A stretch of DNA of 19,716 bases from Bacillota bacterium (GTDB taxonomy: Bacteria; Bacillota; Clostridia; Acetivibrionales; DSM-1351): the NCBI GenBank assembly GCA_023397905.1, contig JAEWSZ010000001.1, positions 1 through 19,716 on the forward strand, given 5' to 3'. The notes under the pieces were generated by a model. The model was not told the DNA's origin and did no database searches. It saw only the letters and a list, made by a program, of their open reading frames with translations. The translations under genes were made by a program, and so were the position numbers. Positions 5,937 to 13,537 of the stretch are shown in pieces; positions within the stretch are counted from its first letter, which is position 1, and the number at the start of each line of letters is the position of its first letter.

Positions 5937-7034
5937 ATGTACAAAACACTGCTTGTAGATGACCGGGATATTTTCCTGGTGGAGATGGAACGTCTGAAGG
6001 TGTGGGGTGAGGCCACCGGCTTCGAGATTGCAGGCAAAGCCGGCAACGGCAGCCAGGCCATTGATATGCTCAGGAGAGACACTTACGATCTGGTGCTGAC
6101 AGATATCAGAATGCCCATTCTGGACGGCCTTCAGCTTTTAAGAGAGATCAAAAGGGAAAATCTCTGCTCCTGCGTTGTCCTGATCAGCGAGTACAGCGAA
6201 TTCAACTATGCAAGGCAGGGAATTGTCCTGGGTGCTTTCGATTACCTTGTAAAGCCCGCCGCCGAAGAAAACATGCTGGAGCTTTTAAAAAGAGCGGGCA
6301 ACTATTTAAATGACGCCGGCAGCCATGCAATACACTCCGATTTCGAGGCTGACGCCAAATTTGAATGGGCATATCCCTCCGCCGAAGAGAAAAATATTAT
6401 CAAGTTTTTTAAAAACAAGGACGCTTCGGCAGTTCCGCTGTTCAATGCAACCGTGGAGAACCTGTACCAGGCCTTGCCCGATAACATTATAAAAGCCGAC
6501 ATCATAACCAAGAAACTGTACCACAATGTGATCATCGCCGTCTATGAAGAATTTCTCTGGCTTGCACGGTACATAAGCATGAATTATTTTGAGGAAGTTG
6601 ACTATATCCATGACGGAAATACCAATACCTTCAAGGAATTCTACTGCAGAAAGATAAATTACCTGCTCCGTTTCATAAATAAATTTCAGCCCGACACCCA
6701 GGACGAAAATATCAGGAATATCTGCTTATACATTCTTAACAACCCTGAAGAAGACCTGAAGCTGAAAGTAATAGCCGAAAAGTTTTTTATCAACAATACA
6801 TATTTAAGCAACTCATTTTATTTGAAAACCGGAATACACTTCAACAATTATGTTACCATGGTCAAAATGGCCCGTGCGGAATACCTTTTTAAAAGTACGG
6901 GCTTAAAAACCTACGAAGTGGGCTTTCAGATAGGTTACCGGGATTTGAACTACTTTATGAAGCAATTTAAAAAAATTTACGGGCAGAGCCCCTCGGAATA
7001 CCGCAGTACCGAATATTCGGACTATCAGATCTAG
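5937..7034 (+). CDS. AraC-family two-component response regulator
   Basis: A 365-residue DNA-binding response regulator. The receiver domain covers residues 1-120, with the acidic pair D8-D9 (LLVDDRD), phospho-acceptor D56 (VLTDIRMPILDG), S84 (VLISEYSEF) and K106 (YLVKPA). A linker with little recognisable similarity covers about 125-255. The C-terminal 100 residues form an AraC/XylS double helix-turn-helix, seen in KVIAEKFFINNTYLSNSF and VGFQIGYRDLNYFMKQFKK ending in YGQSPSEYR. The ATG is preceded by GAGGTGA at 7 nt. This REC-AraC layout is typical of Firmicute regulators that answer histidine kinases next to them, so the kinase upstream is the likely partner. Targets may include the YibE/F gene downstream or the divergent promoters at 4728-4914; neither is shown by the sequence. 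Confidence 0.94.
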   Translation: MYKTLLVDDRDIFLVEMERLKVWGEATGFEIAGKAGNGSQAIDMLRRDTYDLVLTDIRMPILDGLQLLREIKRENLCSCVVLISEYSEFNYARQGIVLGAFDYLVKPAAEENMLELLKRAGNYLNDAGSHAIHSDFEADAKFEWAYPSAEEKNIIKFFKNKDASAVPLFNATVENLYQALPDNIIKADIITKKLYHNVIIAVYEEFLWLARYISMNYFEEVDYIHDGNTNTFKEFYCRKINYLLRFINKFQPDTQDENIRNICLYILNNPEEDLKLKVIAEKFFINNTYLSNSFYLKTGIHFNNYVTMVKMARAEYLFKSTGLKTYEVGFQIGYRDLNYFMKQFKKIYGQSPSEYRSTEYSDYQI

Positions 7035-7059
7035 CGGGCCGGACAGCAAATAATTAACA

Positions 7060-7113
7060 GGATTTGTATTGTATAGCACACCCTCATATGCTATTATAAA
7101 ATAATGCAAATCC
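7060..7113 (+). other. Nested inverted repeat ahead of the YibE/F gene
   Basis: GGATTTG (7060-7066) pairs with CAAATCC (7107-7113), and inside this ATAGC (7073-7077) pairs with GCTAT (7090-7094). The structure would end about 8 nt before the GGAGG ribosome binding site of the YibE/F gene. It could be a leader-RNA fold or a weak read-through terminator of the regulator gene. It matches no riboswitch class that I recognise. Confidence 0.3.
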
Positions 7114-7134
7114 ATAATAGTATTTGGAGGTCCC

Positions 7135-8391
7135 ATGTCAGTTAAAAATTCAATGAAGGCTTTGTTAAGTAAAAGAGTATTAATATATATAATAACCATA
7201 GTAATATCAATCATACTATTGATATCCGGCAACAAAATCACAACGAAAAATCTGAACATATTCAGCGGCACCGAGGGCGTAACGGCTGAAAAAGCACAGG
7301 TTGTCAAGGTTATAAGCTCTAAAACCGTAGACTATGATCTGGGTGGTGAAACTCCTGAAAAAGGCAAGGACATCACCTTCACAGCCAAAATACTTTCCGG
7401 AACGCAAAAAGGCGAAGTAGTAACGGCTCTGGAGACAATTGATCCGTTCACAGGCGTCGCTTTAAAAGAGGTGGAAGCCGGCGACAAGGTAGTTCTGTAC
7501 GAGCTGGACAATGACAACTCCGGAAGCGAATACGTACTGGGTGAGTATTTAAGAACCGACGCCCTCCTGATCCTGGGAATTGTCTTTCTCGTATTTCTCG
7601 TAATATTCGGCCGGTATAAGGGCTTTAACACCATAGTTTCCCTGGCCTTTACCTTTGTTGCCATATTCGCGGTATTTGTCCCCGCCGTACTGCAGGGTTA
7701 CAATATCTATTTCTGGTCTATAATAACCTGCGTATTCATTATCGCAATGTCCTTTTTAATAATATACGGAGCCAATAAAAAAAGCCTTTCCGCCGGCATA
7801 GGCTGTCTGGTGGGAATACTTGTGTCGGGCTGCCTCACCCTGGTAATGGACAAGGTATTAAAGCTCACGGGACTGGTAAGCGAAGAATCCCTGTATGTAA
7901 TGCGCGTAAACCAGACGCATCCCATTGATCTGAAGGCCATTATATTTGCTGCCATCCTCATCGGAGCCATCGGCGCAATCATGGATGTATCCATGTCCAT
8001 AGCCGCTGCTCTGGCGGAATTCAAAGAAAAACTCGAATACACACCTTTCACCCTGCTGGTCAAATCCGGAATATCCATTGGAAGGGATATTATGGGAACA
8101 ATGGCCAACACGCTGATCCTCGCATACATAGGCAGCTCCCTTTCCGTGGTTTTGCTGCTGGTTTCATACAATAGCTCCCTCCTGGAGCTGCTGAACAAGG
8201 AAATGATCGTGGTGGAAATCCTCCAGGCCCTGGTCGGCAGTATCGGCATACTGGTCACCATACCCATAACCTCATTTGTCTGTGCCTATCTGTTTTCAGA
8301 GAGGATAACCCCTGCCGGCAAAAGGTATGACGAACCTGATCCGGATATTTTGGACAACTATTCGGAGGAGTATACCGACGGTTGGAAATAA
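7135..8391 (+). CDS. YibE/F family multi-pass membrane protein
   Basis: A 418-residue integral membrane protein of the YibE/F-like family. A membrane segment at about 12-30 is followed by an extracytoplasmic beta-rich domain (about 35-140), then about seven hydrophobic helices in the ranges 141-160, 164-189, 191-215, 217-243, 265-290, 325-345 and 362-388. The loop after the fifth helix (ESLYVMRVNQTHPIDLKAIIF) and the helix with GAIGAIMDVSMSIA, followed by GISIGRDIMGTM, are the conserved core of the family. The start ATG has GGAGG 5 nt upstream. Family members have no firmly established biochemical role; transport has been suggested. The gene follows the AraC-type regulator by 100 nt on the same strand and could be its target. 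Its 3' end meets the convergent ybaK gene with only 3 nt between the stop codons. Confidence 0.9.
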   Translation: MSVKNSMKALLSKRVLIYIITIVISIILLISGNKITTKNLNIFSGTEGVTAEKAQVVKVISSKTVDYDLGGETPEKGKDITFTAKILSGTQKGEVVTALETIDPFTGVALKEVEAGDKVVLYELDNDNSGSEYVLGEYLRTDALLILGIVFLVFLVIFGRYKGFNTIVSLAFTFVAIFAVFVPAVLQGYNIYFWSIITCVFIIAMSFLIIYGANKKSLSAGIGCLVGILVSGCLTLVMDKVLKLTGLVSEESLYVMRVNQTHPIDLKAIIFAAILIGAIGAIMDVSMSIAAALAEFKEKLEYTPFTLLVKSGISIGRDIMGTMANTLILAYIGSSLSVVLLLVSYNSSLLELLNKEMIVVEILQALVGSIGILVTIPITSFVCAYLFSERITPAGKRYDEPDPDILDNYSEEYTDGWK

Positions 8392-8394
8392 TGC

Positions 8395-8874
8395 TCAATT
8401 GACGGTTATGCCGTCCACTCCGGCCTTTATAAAGTCTATGAGCTCCTCTGGCTTTACCTCAACCTGAAAGCCTATTTTCCCCCCGCTGAATATAATGGTT
8501 TCAATATTCCGGCAGGAGCTGTCGATAACCGTCCTGTAGTCCTTCTTCATCCCTATGGGAGAGCAGCCGCCTCTTATATACCCTGTCACTTTATTTATTT
8601 CATCCACCCTTATCATCTCGATGGACTTCTCGCCCACAGACCTGGCTGCAGCCTTGAGATCCAGCTCCTTTTCCACAGGTATTACAAAAATAAAAAAATT
8701 CCCGCCGGCACCTCTTGTGACCAGGGTCTTGTACACCCTCTCCACGGGCCTGCCTATTTTCTGCGCCACCGATACCCCGTCTATGGCGCCGTCCTTATTT
8801 TCATAAGAATATGTATTGTATTTAATACCCGCACTGTCTAAAATCCTCATGACATTTGTCTTTTGCACTGCCAT
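8395..8874 (-). CDS. ybaK: Cys-tRNA(Pro)/Cys-tRNA(Cys) deacylase, YbaK/EbsC family
   Basis: A 159-residue trans-editing enzyme of the YbaK/ProX superfamily that hydrolyses mischarged Cys-tRNA(Pro), protecting translation from cysteine-for-proline errors. Family hallmarks are VYKTLVTRG with the substrate-contacting lysine, the VEKELDLKAAARS segment, GYIRGGCSPIGMKK, and the C-terminal IFSGGKIGFQVEVKPEEL. The start is the ATG at 8874, because AAAGGAG lies 5 nt before it; a GTG 15 nt further upstream lies before that site and is unlikely. It is the last of four minus-strand genes with gaps of 57 to 75 nt, probably one transcript with the histidine phosphatase upstream. No separate terminator is visible in the 3-nt gap to the convergent YibE/F gene. 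Confidence 0.93.
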   Translation of the reverse strand: MAVQKTNVMRILDSAGIKYNTYSYENKDGAIDGVSVAQKIGRPVERVYKTLVTRGAGGNFFIFVIPVEKELDLKAAARSVGEKSIEMIRVDEINKVTGYIRGGCSPIGMKKDYRTVIDSSCRNIETIIFSGGKIGFQVEVKPEELIDFIKAGVDGITVN

Positions 8875-8931
8875 AAATACTCCTTTCACATGCGGAGAAT
8901 ATCCAGGCTCACACCGGCTGCCTGCTTCGCA

Positions 8932-9627
8932 TTATTCCAGCCCGTCCTTTGGAAACCTGAAATGCGCTACAATACGCCCGCTTTTGCTCCACTTCAGAAG
9001 CAGATTTTCCTCCATGGGTACGGTACTGGAATTGTGTATTATATACGGGACTCCGTCCTTCCTTCTCAGGTCGGAAACAACCGCAATATGGTCCGACTTC
9101 CTTAAGACAACTATATCACCGGCCTGCCATTGATACAAGTTTTTCCTGTCATATGGCCGTATCTCTGTCGTCAGGCTTACCGCATATTTTTCAAAAAAAA
9201 CGATCTGGTTTTTAACCCGTCTGAAATCTATATTCGGATCTATGACCTTGACCCCTTCGGCATAATCAGGCGTATTTTCCCGGATATCCTCATCCATGTT
9301 TGCTTTTAAATCATATCCTGCGTTTTTCAGAGCCCGCCAGATAACATCCGTGCATACGCCCTCATCCTCAGGAGGATAGCCTTCCTCATAATATGCGCTT
9401 CTGTATTTTGTCCTGTTTTGGATCTCCATTCTGGCTCCCTGGACGATGTCGTCCATATCTGAAATCCCGTCCCTGTCTATATCTCCGGTACATACTGCCT
9501 TCTCTATGGTGATCTCACCCTTTAAAAAGAAAAAAGCGTCCTGGAAAACCAAATAATTATAACACAGCAGTGTTATGAATCCTGCTGCCAATACAGCCGA
9601 TGCCAAAATAACAAGCCTTTTTTTCAT
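8932..9627 (-). CDS. DUF1287 family exported protein with an EF-hand-like loop
   Basis: A 231-residue protein with one N-terminal hydrophobic segment (residues 5-28) that probably acts as a signal anchor, so the domain lies outside the membrane. The DUF1287 signature is clear: EGYPPEDEGVCTDVIWRAL (82-100, with C92 and D94), IDFRRVKNQIVFF (133-145), WQAGDIVVLRKSDHIAVVSD (167-186, with H180) and IIHNSS. C92 and H180 are placed as in NlpC/P60-type papain-like hydrolases, which suggests a cell-wall peptidase or amidase, but this is inference. Residues 49-60 (DIDRDGISDMDD) fit an EF-hand or dockerin-type calcium loop. The ATG has AGGAG about 7 nt upstream. Neighbours give no functional hint. Confidence 0.87.
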   Translation of the reverse strand: MKKRLVILASAVLAAGFITLLCYNYLVFQDAFFFLKGEITIEKAVCTGDIDRDGISDMDDIVQGARMEIQNRTKYRSAYYEEGYPPEDEGVCTDVIWRALKNAGYDLKANMDEDIRENTPDYAEGVKVIDPNIDFRRVKNQIVFFEKYAVSLTTEIRPYDRKNLYQWQAGDIVVLRKSDHIAVVSDLRRKDGVPYIIHNSSTVPMEENLLLKWSKSGRIVAHFRFPKDGLE

Positions 9628-9671
9628 ATAAACACTCCTGAGTATGCATTATCCTCCGCTGTTTCTTTATG

Positions 9672-9704
9672 GAGCGCTTATATACAGTTTTTGTATAAAC
9701 GCTC
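9672..9704. repeat. Inverted repeat at the 3' end of the PRTase-like gene
   Basis: GAGCGCTTATATAC and GTATAAACGCTC (imperfect arms within 9672-9704) flank an AGTTTTT loop and overlap the stop codon of the PRTase-like gene. No T-run follows on the minus strand. It may be a processing or stabilising hairpin rather than a terminator. Confidence 0.35.
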
Positions 9705-10566
9705 AGCCTTTCTTTAAACCGTATATATCCTGTTCCAGACATATTCTGGCCCGTTCTGCCGTCTTTGGGTCCGATCTGAGGGAATCTTCCATAAACCCCG
9801 GATGCTCTTTCAAAAATATCTTCATGGTTTCTGTGGGGTCTTCCAGGTAATTCATAAGCATGGAATGCTGTTTATCCGTTATGTGGCCTTCCTTTAACGC
9901 GCTGTCAAACAAAAACTTGCCCACATCCATAAGCGCATGGGATTCAACTCCAGCGCCGTTCAGCTTTTCAGCTCCGCCCTGAAGCCTGTCTATGACCACA
10001 AGACTGTATTTCAAATTACCGTTCAGCGCCTGGATGGCAGGTATCCATGCCCTTATATAGCTGGATGCCTCCGTAATGATATCCGCAATGTGCAGCACAT
10101 TTGCATTTTTAAGGTCCTTAATTTCCCTGGAAACACCGCCCTTGTATAAAACCGCGGATAAATCCTTGAAAATCGTAATGTGCTGTATTTTAAGAATATC
10201 CGCAATAATCAGTGAAAAGAACCAGTCCCGTCTCTCTCCCCCCGAAATATAACCTATATTTTTTAAATCGAAATTACTTTTAATATACTCACACATTGAG
10301 GTAATTAGACCTCTGTATATCTCGTCCGACTCAAAATTTTTCCGGGCCAGCTCCAGAATCATTTCCGAGCATTCCGACCTGTTTTCCTTGCACACATCAA
10401 TGACTTTCAGGAGGCTGTCTGCCTTGTCTTCGCTCCCATATAAAAAGTGTGTGTTTATATAGTAAGGCCCTATTTTTGAAGAGGTATACCAGAAAGGTTT
10501 ATTTTCCGGACATACTCTCACGGCGTTGGTCTTAAAAAGCCAGTTTACAAGCTTATTTTTATCCAT
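9703..10566 (-). CDS. Divergent orotate phosphoribosyltransferase-like protein
   Basis: A 287-residue protein with type I phosphoribosyltransferase features, closest in pattern to PyrE. Near the N-terminus PFWYTSSKIGPYYIN (24-38) resembles the PyrE segment F.L.SG..SPYY, YISGGERRDWFF (106-117) holds the place of the PyrE strand that binds orotate or phosphate, and ANVLHIADIITEASS (155-169) aligns with the PRPP loop VVVVEDLISTGGS. The loop is degraded: the Glu-Asp pair is Ala-Asp and the Thr-Gly-Gly turn is Glu-Ala-Ser. It is also longer than a typical PyrE (about 200-215 residues). The start is the ATG at 10566, 6 nt after AGGAG; another ATG two codons earlier touches the ribosome binding site. 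The pyrimidine operon lies nearby but this gene is in a separate transcript. It may be a diverged PyrE or a regulatory relative. Confidence 0.65.
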   Translation of the reverse strand: MDKNKLVNWLFKTNAVRVCPENKPFWYTSSKIGPYYINTHFLYGSEDKADSLLKVIDVCKENRSECSEMILELARKNFESDEIYRGLITSMCEYIKSNFDLKNIGYISGGERRDWFFSLIIADILKIQHITIFKDLSAVLYKGGVSREIKDLKNANVLHIADIITEASSYIRAWIPAIQALNGNLKYSLVVIDRLQGGAEKLNGAGVESHALMDVGKFLFDSALKEGHITDKQHSMLMNYLEDPTETMKIFLKEHPGFMEDSLRSDPKTAERARICLEQDIYGLKKG

Positions 10567-10638
10567 TTGCATCTCCTGCCATCCATTTTTTATTTTGTTT
10601 AACTATTTTGGTCTGCGGGTTTGACTTATTATTTTAAC

Positions 10639-11358
10639 CTACTCTTTGTTTCTGTTCCAATTTTCCTTTAATTTATTCTGCTTTCTTTTCTCTTCCATGA
10701 AGTTCTGCCACCACTCCTGATTCTGTATGGTGCTCAATTCGAATTCAAGATGTTCCGAATCGCCCTCCATCATGACTTCAAATTCATCTTTGGCATCGTC
10801 GTAATCCACAACGGTAACCGAAGTATTGTCATGCCAGTATATATTCTTGATATATTCCAGCTTCTCTCCGTAGAACCTGCACAGCATTGTGCGTATAGCC
10901 GCGCCGTGGGTGACAATACAGATATTTTTGCCCTTGTTCCGGCTTATTATGTTTCCGACCTCGTTGATAAGCCTGTCGTAAAACTCAGCCACGCTTTCCC
11001 CATTAGGCATTTGATGAAGATGGGGTTCATTTTCCCAGGTGTAGTTTTCCTTTGGGTACAGTGCCGGAAGCTGGTCAAAAGGTTTGTTCTCCCAGTCGCC
11101 TCCGTTTATTTCCCTCATTTTATCCGTCCTGATCACAGGCAGCTGTTTAATATCGGCAATATATTGGGCCGTCTGAAGCGTCCGGGTCAGGCTGCTTGAA
11201 TATAATATATCTATTGGAAAGTGCTCAAGTCTTTCGGCCACCTGCTGTGCCTGTTTGTGCCCCTTTTCGGTAATACAGCTGTCATACCAGCCGTGAAACC
11301 GCCTGTTTGCGTTGCCTTCTGCTTCTGCATGCCGTACAAATATCAGTCTGGTTTTCAT
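10639..11358 (-). CDS. Histidine phosphatase family protein (phosphoglycerate mutase-like)
   Basis: A 239-residue member of the histidine phosphatase superfamily, branch 1. The RHG motif is at residues 9-16 (RHAEAEGN) with the phosphorylated H10. The acid/base glutamate lies in MREINGGDWEN and the second catalytic histidine in CIVTHGAAIRTM. FHGWYDSCITEKGHKQA matches the phosphoglycerate-mutase and alpha-ribazole-phosphatase-like subgroups, whose substrates vary widely, so I do not assign a substrate. The charged tail (EEKRKQNKLKENWNRNKE) is outside the domain. The ATG has GGAGG about 6 nt upstream. It is first in a four-gene set running into the PRTase-like gene, DUF1287 protein and ybaK, and probably has its own promoter in the 267-nt gap behind pyrD. 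Confidence 0.9.
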   Translation of the reverse strand: MKTRLIFVRHAEAEGNANRRFHGWYDSCITEKGHKQAQQVAERLEHFPIDILYSSSLTRTLQTAQYIADIKQLPVIRTDKMREINGGDWENKPFDQLPALYPKENYTWENEPHLHQMPNGESVAEFYDRLINEVGNIISRNKGKNICIVTHGAAIRTMLCRFYGEKLEYIKNIYWHDNTSVTVVDYDDAKDEFEVMMEGDSEHLEFELSTIQNQEWWQNFMEEKRKQNKLKENWNRNKE

Positions 11359-11480
11359 TGGAACCTCCGTTTTAGAAGTTAGAAATTAGATGTTGAAAGT
11401 TAGAAATTTGAAGTTAGATATCAGTAAATTAAATGTCAGGAATAAACCCCTAATTCAATTTACTGTTTTCTAACCTATAC
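11359..11480. repeat. Low-complexity repeat upstream of the histidine phosphatase gene
   Basis: A run of related short units built on GAAGTTAGAAATT fills about 11370-11425. It is followed by an inverted repeat, CAGTAAATT and AATTTACTG, with a loop of about 25 nt. Related motifs in the other orientation occur at 11585-11631 and 13488-13532. No coding capacity. The units look like a dispersed intergenic repeat family. Confidence 0.45.
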
Positions 11481-11500
11481 AATGCATAATATCTGTAATA

Positions 11501-11509
11501 ATTATATCA
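11501..11509 (-). promoter_or_regulatory. Possible extended -10 promoter for the histidine phosphatase gene
   Basis: On the minus strand TGATATAAT matches an extended -10 element (TGnTATAAT). There is no good -35 box at the correct distance. A start near 11494 would give a leader of about 135 nt through the repeat region. Confidence 0.35.
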
Positions 11510-11552
11510 AATAATTATGAATATGTTATTAATTTCTATCTTTTGTATTGTT

Positions 11553-11582
11553 AATTTAAACCGGCAAGGGCAGGTTTAAATT
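11553..11582. repeat. Inverted repeat downstream of pyrD
   Basis: AATTTAAACC (11553-11562) and GGTTTAAATT (11573-11582) are perfect 10-bp arms around a 10-nt loop, about 45 nt after the pyrD stop on the minus strand. It is where a terminator of the pyrimidine operon would be, but the stem has only two G-C pairs and no T-run follows. Confidence 0.4.
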
Positions 11583-11625
11583 TATTCTGACTTCCGGCTT
11601 CTAAATTTAGAATTCCTAATTATGA

Positions 11626-12537
11626 CTACTGATTCAGCTCCAATTTTCCAATAATGTCTGTAATATTACCGATACCATGCCTTTTCATATATTTTTCTAT
11701 TCCGGAAAGTATTTCTGCCGGAACCGCCGGATCAGTAAAATTGGCCGTACCCACCATAACCGCCGCCGCTCCCGCCAGCAGGAACTCGATGGCGTCGTCG
11801 CCGGATGAAATACCGCCCATGCCAATAACGGGGATCTTGACCGCATGGGCCGCTTCATACACCATTCTCAATGCCACAGGCTTCACGGCAGGGCCCGACA
11901 GGCCTCCGAAATTATTGGCAAGTATGGGTTTTCTGCTGTGAATATCCACCGCCATTCCCAAAAGGGTATTGATGAGTGATATGGCGTCCGCTCCCGCCGC
12001 TTCGGCAGCCTGGGCTATGGATCTTATGTCGGACACGTTTGGCGTCAGCTTTACCAGCAACGGCTGCCGGCAATATTTTTTCACTTCCGACGTTATCTCC
12101 GCTATCCCCTCCGGCGTTGTTCCGAAAGCAAGGCAGCCTGCCTTTACATTCGGGCAGGAGACGTTGAGCTCAATGGCGTCTATTCCTGAGTCTCCCAGTA
12201 TTTCAGCCATCTCGCAGTACTCCTCTACCGTATTTCCCGCAATATTTGCTATGATCTTGGTGGAAAATTTCTTAAGAAAGGGCAAATCGTGTTTTATGAA
12301 GGCCTCTACCCCCGGATTCTGCAAACCCACGCTGTTTAAAATACCCGCCGGAGTTTCAGCTATCCTCGGAGGAGGATTGCCCTTGCGCTCTTTCAGAGTC
12401 AGGCCCTTAACCGATATTCCTCCCAGCAGGTTCAAATCCATATACTCGCCGTACTCCCTGCCAAATCCGTAAGTACCCGACGCCATTATAACGGGATTGC
12501 CGAAATCTATACCTGCAATATTTACGCTTAAATCCAT
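11626..12537 (-). CDS. pyrD: Dihydroorotate dehydrogenase, class 1B catalytic subunit
   Basis: A 303-residue FMN enzyme oxidising dihydroorotate to orotate in de novo pyrimidine synthesis. Class 1B is shown by NSVGLQNPG (68-76), the active-site loop LNVSCPNVK with the catalytic base C128, and GMGGISSGDDAIEFLLAGA near the C-terminus, which binds the FMN phosphate. Class 1B enzymes pair with the PyrK Fe-S flavoprotein and use NAD+; pyrK lies immediately upstream, 62 nt away. The start is the ATG at 12537, 8 nt after AGGAG; an upstream in-frame ATG at 12585 would add 16 residues without family similarity. It is the last gene of the pyrimidine operon. Its TAG stop lies inside a CAGTAGTCA motif that also follows carB. 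Confidence 0.97.
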   Translation of the reverse strand: MDLSVNIAGIDFGNPVIMASGTYGFGREYGEYMDLNLLGGISVKGLTLKERKGNPPPRIAETPAGILNSVGLQNPGVEAFIKHDLPFLKKFSTKIIANIAGNTVEEYCEMAEILGDSGIDAIELNVSCPNVKAGCLAFGTTPEGIAEITSEVKKYCRQPLLVKLTPNVSDIRSIAQAAEAAGADAISLINTLLGMAVDIHSRKPILANNFGGLSGPAVKPVALRMVYEAAHAVKIPVIGMGGISSGDDAIEFLLAGAAAVMVGTANFTDPAVPAEILSGIEKYMKRHGIGNITDIIGKLELNQ

Positions 12538-12599
12538 ACTAATATCTCCTAATAATAAACTTGGGAAGTGCCTCAATGCTTGCACCGCATTGCCTTACG

Positions 12600-13379
12600 C
12601 TAGTCCCAGCAGACCTCTGTGCTCCAGAACACCGGGCCGTCCTTGCAGACGTGGCTGAAGCCCCAGTCATCCTCCCCCTTTTTGGTTTTGCAGGCGCAGA
12701 CCAGACAGGCTCCTATGCCGCAGGCCATCCTCTGTTCCATCGATACCTGGCAGGGGATATGGTTTTTTTCAGCTATAGCCGCCACTTTTTGCATCATGAC
12801 CGCAGGGCCGCAGGTATAAATCATATCAGGCTTTTGCTCCTGTATGTGCTGCTCCAGCAGGCCGGTGACAAAAGCCTTCTTGCCGTATGAGCCGTCGTCA
12901 GTGGCTATCTCCGTCTTTGTGGCCGCGGCCCTGAAACGGTTTTCCAGCACCACGGCGGTTTTCGTCCTGAACCCCAGCAGGGCGGTCTTCTGTTCCGCAG
13001 CACTGCTTTTCAGCAGGTACAGCAACGGGAATGTACCTATTCCACCGCCCACCGCAACAATATTTTTATACCTGCCACCTGTTTCAAAGGGCTTTCCCAG
13101 AGGGGCCATCATATCGACTTCGCCGGAGCACATGCAGGCCAGCTTTTCAGTGCCTCTGCCCTTTGCCTGAAAAACTATGTCAAAGGTATTATTGGATCTG
13201 TCAATGTCGCAGATGCTGATAGGCCTTCTGAGCAATACCTCCTGACCGCCGCACTTAACATTGACAAACTGCCCGGGACTGGCATTTTGCGCCACATATT
13301 CCGATCTGATGGTCATCTGGTATACGTCGTCGCTGAGCTTCTGCAAATCCGTGATTTGTTCTTTCAGTACTTTTTTCAT
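12600..13379 (-). CDS. pyrK: Dihydroorotate dehydrogenase electron transfer subunit
   Basis: A 259-residue FAD and 2Fe-2S protein that takes electrons from the FMN of PyrD and passes them to NAD+. The FAD-binding barrel shows VLLRRPISICD, the nucleotide-binding domain starts at VGGGIGTFPLLYLLK, and the C-terminal cluster ligands are C220, C225, C228 and C245 in the pattern C-x4-C-x2-C-x16-C, ending with KDGPVF. The start is the ATG at 13379 with GGAG 7 nt before it; the frame is open 12 codons further upstream but that stretch lacks similarity. It follows carB by 158 nt, the widest gap in the operon, which contains repeats, and precedes pyrD by 62 nt. Confidence 0.97.
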   Translation of the reverse strand: MKKVLKEQITDLQKLSDDVYQMTIRSEYVAQNASPGQFVNVKCGGQEVLLRRPISICDIDRSNNTFDIVFQAKGRGTEKLACMCSGEVDMMAPLGKPFETGGRYKNIVAVGGGIGTFPLLYLLKSSAAEQKTALLGFRTKTAVVLENRFRAAATKTEIATDDGSYGKKAFVTGLLEQHIQEQKPDMIYTCGPAVMMQKVAAIAEKNHIPCQVSMEQRMACGIGACLVCACKTKKGEDDWGFSHVCKDGPVFWSTEVCWD

Positions 13380-13537
13380 TGTAAACTCCATTTTCAGTAG
13401 CCAGCACCATTGCACTGGCCTGTATAATTTAATGATTTTTACTGTATACTTCTATGCTCCAAAACTTTTGATTCTCTCGCTCCTGATTTCTGACTACTGA
13501 ATTCTGCCTTTAAGGTTTTATTCTGACTACTGCACTT
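13380..13537. other. carB-pyrK intergenic region with direct repeat and hairpin
   Basis: This 158-nt gap has two identical 12-mers, TTCTGACTACTG, at 13488-13499 and 13521-13532 (33 nt apart), the second only six bases beyond the carB stop codon. A short hairpin, GCCAGTGC-AATG-GTGCTGGC on the minus strand (13419-13400, two wobble pairs), lies 20 nt before the pyrK ATG. No clear promoter and no T-run were found, so read-through from carB to pyrK is likely. Confidence 0.45.
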
